From: Spirogloea muscicola
Lineage: Eukaryota; Streptophyta; Zygnematophyceae; Spirogloeales; Spirogloeaceae
Assembly: GCA_009602725.1 (NCBI GenBank)
Contig: WELB01000004.1
Location: 3,636-55,420, forward strand
Direction of reading: 5' to 3'
Length of the DNA: 51,785 nucleotides
Both the position numbers and the translations under genes were made by a program. The notes beneath the pieces are model-generated. The model was not told the DNA's origin and did no database searches. It saw nothing but the letters and a program-made list of their open reading frames with translations. Shown one piece after another: positions 46,955 through 51,785 of the stretch; positions within the stretch are counted from its first letter, which is position 1, and the number at the start of each line of letters is the position of its first letter.

Positions 46955-47590
46955 CCACTTCTATTTATCTATCCGTGTGCTAGGGATATTGGCCCCCTTC
47001 TCGTACTTTGTTCATTCTTTTTTGGGCTGGCATTTCCAGCCCCTCTCCTCAATGGGCGAGCCCTCTCTCTCTCTCTCTTTCTCTTCTGACATCCATGGTG
47101 GCTACGGTATGAAATGGTCCTCCCTCATCCAGTACCTGACCCGCTTTTAGAGGCACGCCGTCGCAGTCGGGGGGCAGCTTGGAGCACACTAGCATTCTGC
47201 AGGCATGGGTTGCATGTTACAGAATGCTACTCTCGCTTAGTCTGCAGCGCTCGCAAGCTCTTGCTATCCATCAGCGTGCTGGGCGCGCTCTAAGTCAGGC
47301 AGGCCACCGGCTTCCATGGCGGCGCTCCGATCCCCAAGTTAGCTTGTCGAAATTGTATGTGCTCACCCGTGGGTACTACTGTCACACTGTTATCGTACCT
47401 TCAGACCTTGTCCATTCCTTTGGGCTGGCCTTTCCCAGCCACCAGTCAATCTGGCTAGCCACCTTGGCATAAGGCTTCGTTCAAGTAGCCCCACTTTGTG
47501 CACTCCCTTCTGCCTGAAAGAAATCATTGGCTTGACTTGGCCACCCTTTCATCATCATGCGCAACGCGCGCGTTCTCTCTGATGCTGTTT
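46930..47590 (+). mobile_element. LINE relic next to the mitochondrial block
   Basis: Pieces in order: GACCACCCCCGAGGTGACCA (equivalent to DHPRGDHF of the 7.7-kb copy); a type B tail with stem-loop GGGCTGG-CATT-TCCAGCCC and CAATGGGCGAGCCC, then a TCTCTC run (47021-47085); a second C-terminal fragment (47150-47385, QRSQALAIHQRAGRAL...VLTRGYY) whose stop is lost; a stem-loop (47430-47448) and a type A tail (47527-47582). At least two stacked copies, upstream of CHMP1. Confidence 0.7.
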
Positions 47591-48019
47591 GCCCTGTTTG
47601 CCTAGCCTGTGGCTCCGCTGATGCAGTCTCGAAGACGCTCGGTATGCACCCGGCTGGCAACAACAGTCGCTTTGTCAAACATCAGCAGCTGCTTTCGCGG
47701 ACACAGCCCCCACGCCGCCCCGCGCGCCTGCGCCGGCGCTCCCTCGCGCTCGCGCGCCGCGGCGGCCCGGGCGTCTACGGCGCCCGCGGTGCTGGTTGCG
47801 GCGGCGGCGTACGGCGGCGGCGGCGGCGCCGGCGATGAGGCCGGAGGCGGCGTTGTTGCGGTGGGCCGCCGAGGGTGCCGTCTAGGGCGGGGGGAATCGC
47901 AGCTGCGGCGCTCCAGGGGTGGGGGGGGTTTGGAGTTAGTGGGGGGCCCTCCAGCGACAGAGGCAGCGAGCTCTGCTGCGAGCGGGCCGTCGGGGCCGCT
48001 GGGGCAGAGTGCCGGAGGC
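47591..48019 (+). other. 5' region of CHMP1 with GGC tracts
   Basis: GC-rich with GGC repeats (about 47796-47835). The CHMP1 frame is open upstream to 47609, but the translation is low complexity and unlike the family, so I treat it as 5' UTR. Confidence 0.5.
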
Positions 48020-48634
48020 ATGGGCAACCAGGAGAAGCTGCTGGAGCAGATCTTCCAGCTGCGCTTCACGTCCAAGTCGCTGGTGCGCCAGTCCAAGAAG
48101 TGCGAGAAGGAGGAGAAGGAGGAGAAGCTCAAGGTGAAGCGCGCCATCGAGAAGGGCAACATGGACGGCGCGCGCATCTACGCCCAGAACGCCATCCGCA
48201 AGCGCACGGAGCAGCTCAACTACCTGCGCCTGGCCTCGCGCCTCGACGCCGTCGTCGCGCGCCTCGACTCGCAGGCCAAGATGAACGTCGTCACCAAGTC
48301 CATGGGCAACATCGTCAAGGCCCTCGACTCCGCGCTCGCCTCCAACAACCTCCAGAAGATCTCCGAGACCATGGACCAGTTCGAGAAGCAGTCGGACAAC
48401 ATGGAGGTGCAGTCGCAGTTCGTCCAGGCCGCCATGCAGGGCAGCACGTCGCTGTCCACGCCCGAGGACGACGTCAACTCCCTCATGCAGCAGGTGGCGG
48501 ACGACCACGGCCTCGAAGTCTCCGTGGGCCTCCCACAGGCTGCGCGGCACTCGATCCCGGTCAAGGAGGAGCCGGAAATGTCCGCAGAGGACGACCTGAC
48601 GAGACGGCTGGCGGAGCTGAAGAACCGGGGTTGA
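48020..48634 (+). CDS. CHMP1: ESCRT-III subunit CHMP1 (Did2/Vps46)
   Basis: ESCRT-III family protein that recruits Vps4 and acts in endosomal sorting and, in plants, plastid division-protein turnover. Intronless frame of 204 residues (family about 200). Start ATG at 48020 ([19 protein letters not shown]), basic N-terminal helix ([20 protein letters not shown]), [20 protein letters not shown], then acidic C-terminal half. The C-terminus [15 protein letters not shown] is a good MIM1 motif for binding the Vps4 MIT domain. It lacks introns while neighbours have 3-14 exons; Arabidopsis CHMP1 genes are, as I recall, also intronless, so this need not be a retrocopy. Confidence 0.97.
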   Translation: MGNQEKLLEQIFQLRFTSKSLVRQSKKCEKEEKEEKLKVKRAIEKGNMDGARIYAQNAIRKRTEQLNYLRLASRLDAVVARLDSQAKMNVVTKSMGNIVKALDSALASNNLQKISETMDQFEKQSDNMEVQSQFVQAAMQGSTSLSTPEDDVNSLMQQVADDHGLEVSVGLPQAARHSIPVKEEPEMSAEDDLTRRLAELKNRG

Positions 48635-49258
48635 GCTGAGACACTCACTGGCGACGCCTCAGTTTGTACTAGACCAGCCACCAGCAATTGTATCTTAAGG
48701 AGCCCCGCCCAGCTTCCTCCCCTTCAGATGTACAACTGTTGTTGTGGTACTGCAACCATATCTCAAACTTATCTGCCGCACACAGCAGGCTTGTGGTTGC
48801 AGCACTGCTTTCATTACTCCTCACCACATCAACTTGCCTGTCAGTGACTCCACTATTGTGCATCTGCCATGCTTTTGATTGCTCACAATGCCAGAGCAGA
48901 GCATATATAGCTCAAGTACACACTCAATTTCCGATGTGCTTGCAGCTGCAGCATCGCCCTCTTTGTGACGCTCTACGTTGCTGCTGCCAATAGTATCCCT
49001 CAAGGATACTATTGGTCGCGTTTGCCTACTCATTGGGCAAACCACGAGAAGGGCTTGGCAGGCAACCTTATGCAGAAACAAAACGTGTGACACTCTGCCA
49101 GTCGCTCTTAATCAAGCTGCAATGCTTCATTGAACTTAGACATACGGGAGCTGTTGTTAAAGAATTGAGCTCTCATGACTCAGCGAAGCAAGCTTAAGTA
49201 GCAGAATAGGCGCCTACACATTGCATGCAGCTGAAGAGTAGCTGCCAGCATGGAAAAA
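48635..49258. other. Convergent intergenic region
   Basis: 3' flanks of CHMP1 and the mTERF4-type gene. Contains a short inverted repeat ATAGTATCC-CTCAA-GGATACTAT (about 48990-49012). Otherwise nothing recognised. Confidence 0.45.
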
Positions 49259-51619
49259 TCAGTGTCTTCTATCAACAGCCACAGGGTTTGGGACTACGGG
49301 ACCTTCCACAAAATCCACAAACGCAGGGCCTTCCATGACCTCCTCCTGGGCAAGAAGCTCCAGGAAGGCCTCATCACTGCAGCCCAGCATCCAGGGCAAG
49401 CTGCACTTGAGGCCAGCGGCCTGGACCTTTTCGTAGCGTGGCCGCAGCCGTTCAACGCTGAACATGAAGTAGGCCGGGTACTCGGCAGCCTCGACCAGCG
49501 GCCGCCGCATGATGTCCACAAGGAAGTCCAGCCGCGGAGCTAGCGAGGCAGTGATGCTCAGGCCCAGGATCTGAGGACATGCTGCTACCATACCCGCCAC
49601 CTGCGCTGCTGTAAAGCCCCGCTTTACCAGGAAGGATATCTTGGTCCTTGCATGGTCCTCATCAATTGCCAGAATCTGCGGTAGCCTTGTAATCACCTGT
49701 GCAACCTGGCTCTCTGGGACGCCCACTTCATCAACCAGCCAGGCGGCCTTGCGTGCCAGCACCTCGCTCATGGCCAGTCCCAAAAGGTCAGGGAATTTGG
49801 CGACGACTGCACCAACCGCGTCTGCTTGCACGCCAGCCTGCCATTGCACACAGCAGAACCCACTGCCCCAATCACTGGGATTGCCACGGAAGAATAGATG
49901 TGAACAAGGAGTGTGGAGCAAAGACAGCTAGAAGCCCAATGACAAAGTGCACACTTATTGCAGCGCATAGCTTCATAGCATCAAGCCACTACCCACAGAA
50001 GAGGCCCCGTTGACCTACAGCTTATCACTGCTTGGTGCAACTGTTACGTGCAGGGTTTCACGATGATGGCTAATTTGCATCGCTCAGGTCTACTTAAAAG
50101 GCTGTTGAAAGCAAAAACACTCGTATATCACCTCCAGCAGCGCTTGCACGGTCGGCCGGAGTTGCGTTTCCAATGGGAGCATGAGTATTTGAGGTTGTCG
50201 CTCAATGATTTGGGCAACCTTTTCCTTGGTGATCCCAAGCCCAACAAGAAATCCCACCTTGGGCAGCAGGTCCTCACCAACCGGCATGCCCAGGATCTCT
50301 GCAAGCAACACTCTTAGATTATTATCTTAAGCAAAAATCCCACAGTGCAAGGGGGTCAGCACAATGGTTGGGCTCTGGCACCTGGGCACTCGGTGACGAT
50401 GCCGCCAACTGAGCGCAGCGCCACGCCAACACTCACGAGGTAGGCAACCGCCGTGCTCATGTTCCCCTCCAGCTTTGAACCTGCAGTACAGCGATGAAGA
50501 ATGCAACAGGAGTTTAGGTGGAGATACAGAAGTCCACTTTAGCACTGACCTGAGCTGTTCAAAGACGGAGCACCACAACTGGAGAAGAGACAAGATAAGT
50601 CATCAGACTCCCATGGTTGTGCCAGGAGCCATGCAGCCTCGCGCACTACAATCCATGATTCTCTGCAGCTACTCGCTTCGACGAAGATGCTTATAGTGCT
50701 CAAGACTACCTAAGATTTGGGGGTAGCAGGCGAGCACTCTTTCCAGGTTGGGCTTCTGGACGCCGAGGCCAAGGAGGAAGTTGACGACGGGCATCAGGTC
50801 CACAACCACACTCGAGTACAGGATGCGGGGGTACTTCTGCACAATCAAAGGCAGGCTCGCCCGGCTGACGGGGATTGACTCGAGGTAGTCAAGAACAGGG
50901 ATGAAATTTCTGCACGCCTGACAGTGCGCATGGCCGGTCAGAGGTTGCCGTCAGACACAGCCCGCGAGCTCTGCGATGCTATGGCGGAAGGTCAGCTCTA
51001 CATTGCCAGGCACGATGCAGGGACAGTGTGTACCGCGAGATGCTGCAGCCGAGGAGCGGCGGGAAGTCCCGGGCAGCCTTGACGACGTCCACGCCGAGCT
51101 CCCGGAGGAACTCCAGCCGCTCCTCCATGATGGCCACGTCCGAGGGCAGCGCCAGGTCCTCAAAGAGCCCCACTGGCAGCCCCTGCCAAGCCCAACAGCC
51201 GCTGGAGGAGCTCAGCGCCCCTGCTGTTACAAGGCATGCCAATGGCCGCATGTGAAGGGCCTGCGGACCGCCGCCCATGGGCTAGGGAGGTCGAGCGCGT
51301 CCCACCAGAGGGCGTGCTCGTGTCGTCCAAGACCACGCCAAGGTTCTCAAGGAACAGGTGGCATAACATCAATGATATGTATGTGACGATACATGTATAT
51401 ACATGCACGTGTATATAGTTTATGTGAATACGTTCTAGTAGTATCAAAGCGAGTACATGGTTATGATATCAAAGCCACTACGGCCAAGCTCTCAGCGTGA
51501 GGGCTCGCCTGGCGCTCCAGGAAGGCCAGCACGTCGGCGCGCCCCGTCTCCTCGCCCGCGGCTCCCCTGCCGGGCGGCGGCGGCGGCGGCAGGACTGCTC
51601 CGGCCGCCGCACAGACCAT
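49259..51619 (-). CDS. mTERF4: mTERF4-type protein (BSM/RUG2 orthologue candidate)
   Basis: Plant mTERF4 (BELAYA SMERT/RUGOSA2) is a plastid and mitochondrial mTERF needed for organellar transcript maturation, including group II intron splicing. Exons that join in phase: 51182-51034, 50909-50710, 50480-50382, 50298-50132, 49837-49259. Recognisable family stretches: AARDFPPLLGCSI, NFIPVLDYLESIPVSRASLP, RILYSSVVVDLMPVVNFLLG, GNMSTAVAYLVSVGVALRSV, EILGMPVGEDLLPKVGFLVG, and near the end YPAYFMFSVERLRPRYEK and LKCSLPWMLGCSDEAFLELL. A candidate first exon is 51619-51482 (MVCAAAGAVLPPPPPPGRG..., likely transit peptide). One or more exons between 51480 and 51183 (near LFLENLGVVLDD) are not resolved, so the 5' structure is provisional. 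Confidence 0.85.
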
Positions 51620-51660
51620 GCCGCGACATGAGGCGCGACCGGCGGGCCGGCGCCGAGCGA

Positions 51661-51785
<125 letters not shown>

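Noticed and set aside
47609-48019. N-terminal extension of CHMP1
   Set aside because: The frame is open upstream, but the sequence is Gly/Ala/Arg low complexity and the family begins at MGN; treated as 5' UTR.

Overview
This window looks like nuclear DNA of a green-lineage organism, most likely a streptophyte (charophyte-grade) alga. All the recognisable nuclear genes resemble plant genes, almost all are split by many GT-AG introns, and several look organelle-targeted. An embedded mitochondrial block carries nad5, nad9, sdh3 and an rpl10-like gene, and a mitochondrial rpl10 is a streptophyte trait. The species cannot be fixed from sequence alone; a repeat-rich early-diverging streptophyte such as Mesostigma is a guess. 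Exon joins below were checked by hand for splice dinucleotides, reading phase and fit to the remembered family sequence.

Layout, left to right: 1-2 kb is a nest of broken non-LTR retrotransposon (LINE) 3' ends. 2.7-6.2 kb (-) is a WD40 protein. 6.7-9.7 kb is more LINE sequence, including the longest coding piece. 9.9-15.1 kb (+) is a 14-exon type II (K+-insensitive) proton-pumping pyrophosphatase. 15.5-15.9 kb (-) is BLOC-1 subunit 2, divergent from a kelch-repeat gene at 16.3-19.6 kb (+). 21.0-22.0 kb (-) is ribosomal protein uS12/RPS23. 22.4-23.9 kb holds LINE tails and a TA-flanked DNA transposon. 24.6-25.8 kb (-) is TRAPPC3/Bet3. 27.1-28.8 kb (+) is a DUF2358-like plastid protein. 29.3-32.6 kb (-) is an organelle-type cysteinyl-tRNA synthetase, divergent across a 550-N gap from an ADNT1-type mitochondrial adenine nucleotide carrier at 33.1-35.6 kb (+). 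36.5-40.3 kb (-) is a large mTERF protein. 42.5-43.6 kb (-) is a small predicted plastid membrane protein whose 5' end is lost at a single n. 43.6-46.9 kb is mitochondrial DNA: truncated nad5, trnL(UAA), trnL(CAA), trnH, rpl10-like, and an in-frame nad9-sdh3 chimera. 46.9-47.6 kb is a LINE relic. 48.0-48.6 kb (+) is intronless CHMP1. 49.3-51.6 kb (-) is an mTERF4 (BSM/RUG2)-type gene, and the window ends in about 124 A residues.

Functionally this is ordinary eukaryotic housekeeping plus organelle support: organellar tRNA charging, organellar transcript maturation by two mTERFs, adenine nucleotide import, endomembrane acidification and trafficking (H+-PPase, TRAPP, ESCRT-III, BLOC-1), and translation. 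There is no operon logic.

The most unusual content is (i) the mitochondrial block with its nad9-sdh3 fusion and a single-n junction that joins nad5 to the middle of a nuclear gene, and (ii) a family of LINE 3' ends that finish in a GGGCTGG/CCAGCCC stem-loop or a conserved GC-rich motif followed by a TCTCTC tail, with copies repeatedly found close to the 5' ends of genes. Single lower-case n characters at 9731, 15911, 26905 and 43594 may be scaffold joins, so long-range linkage across them should be treated with caution.
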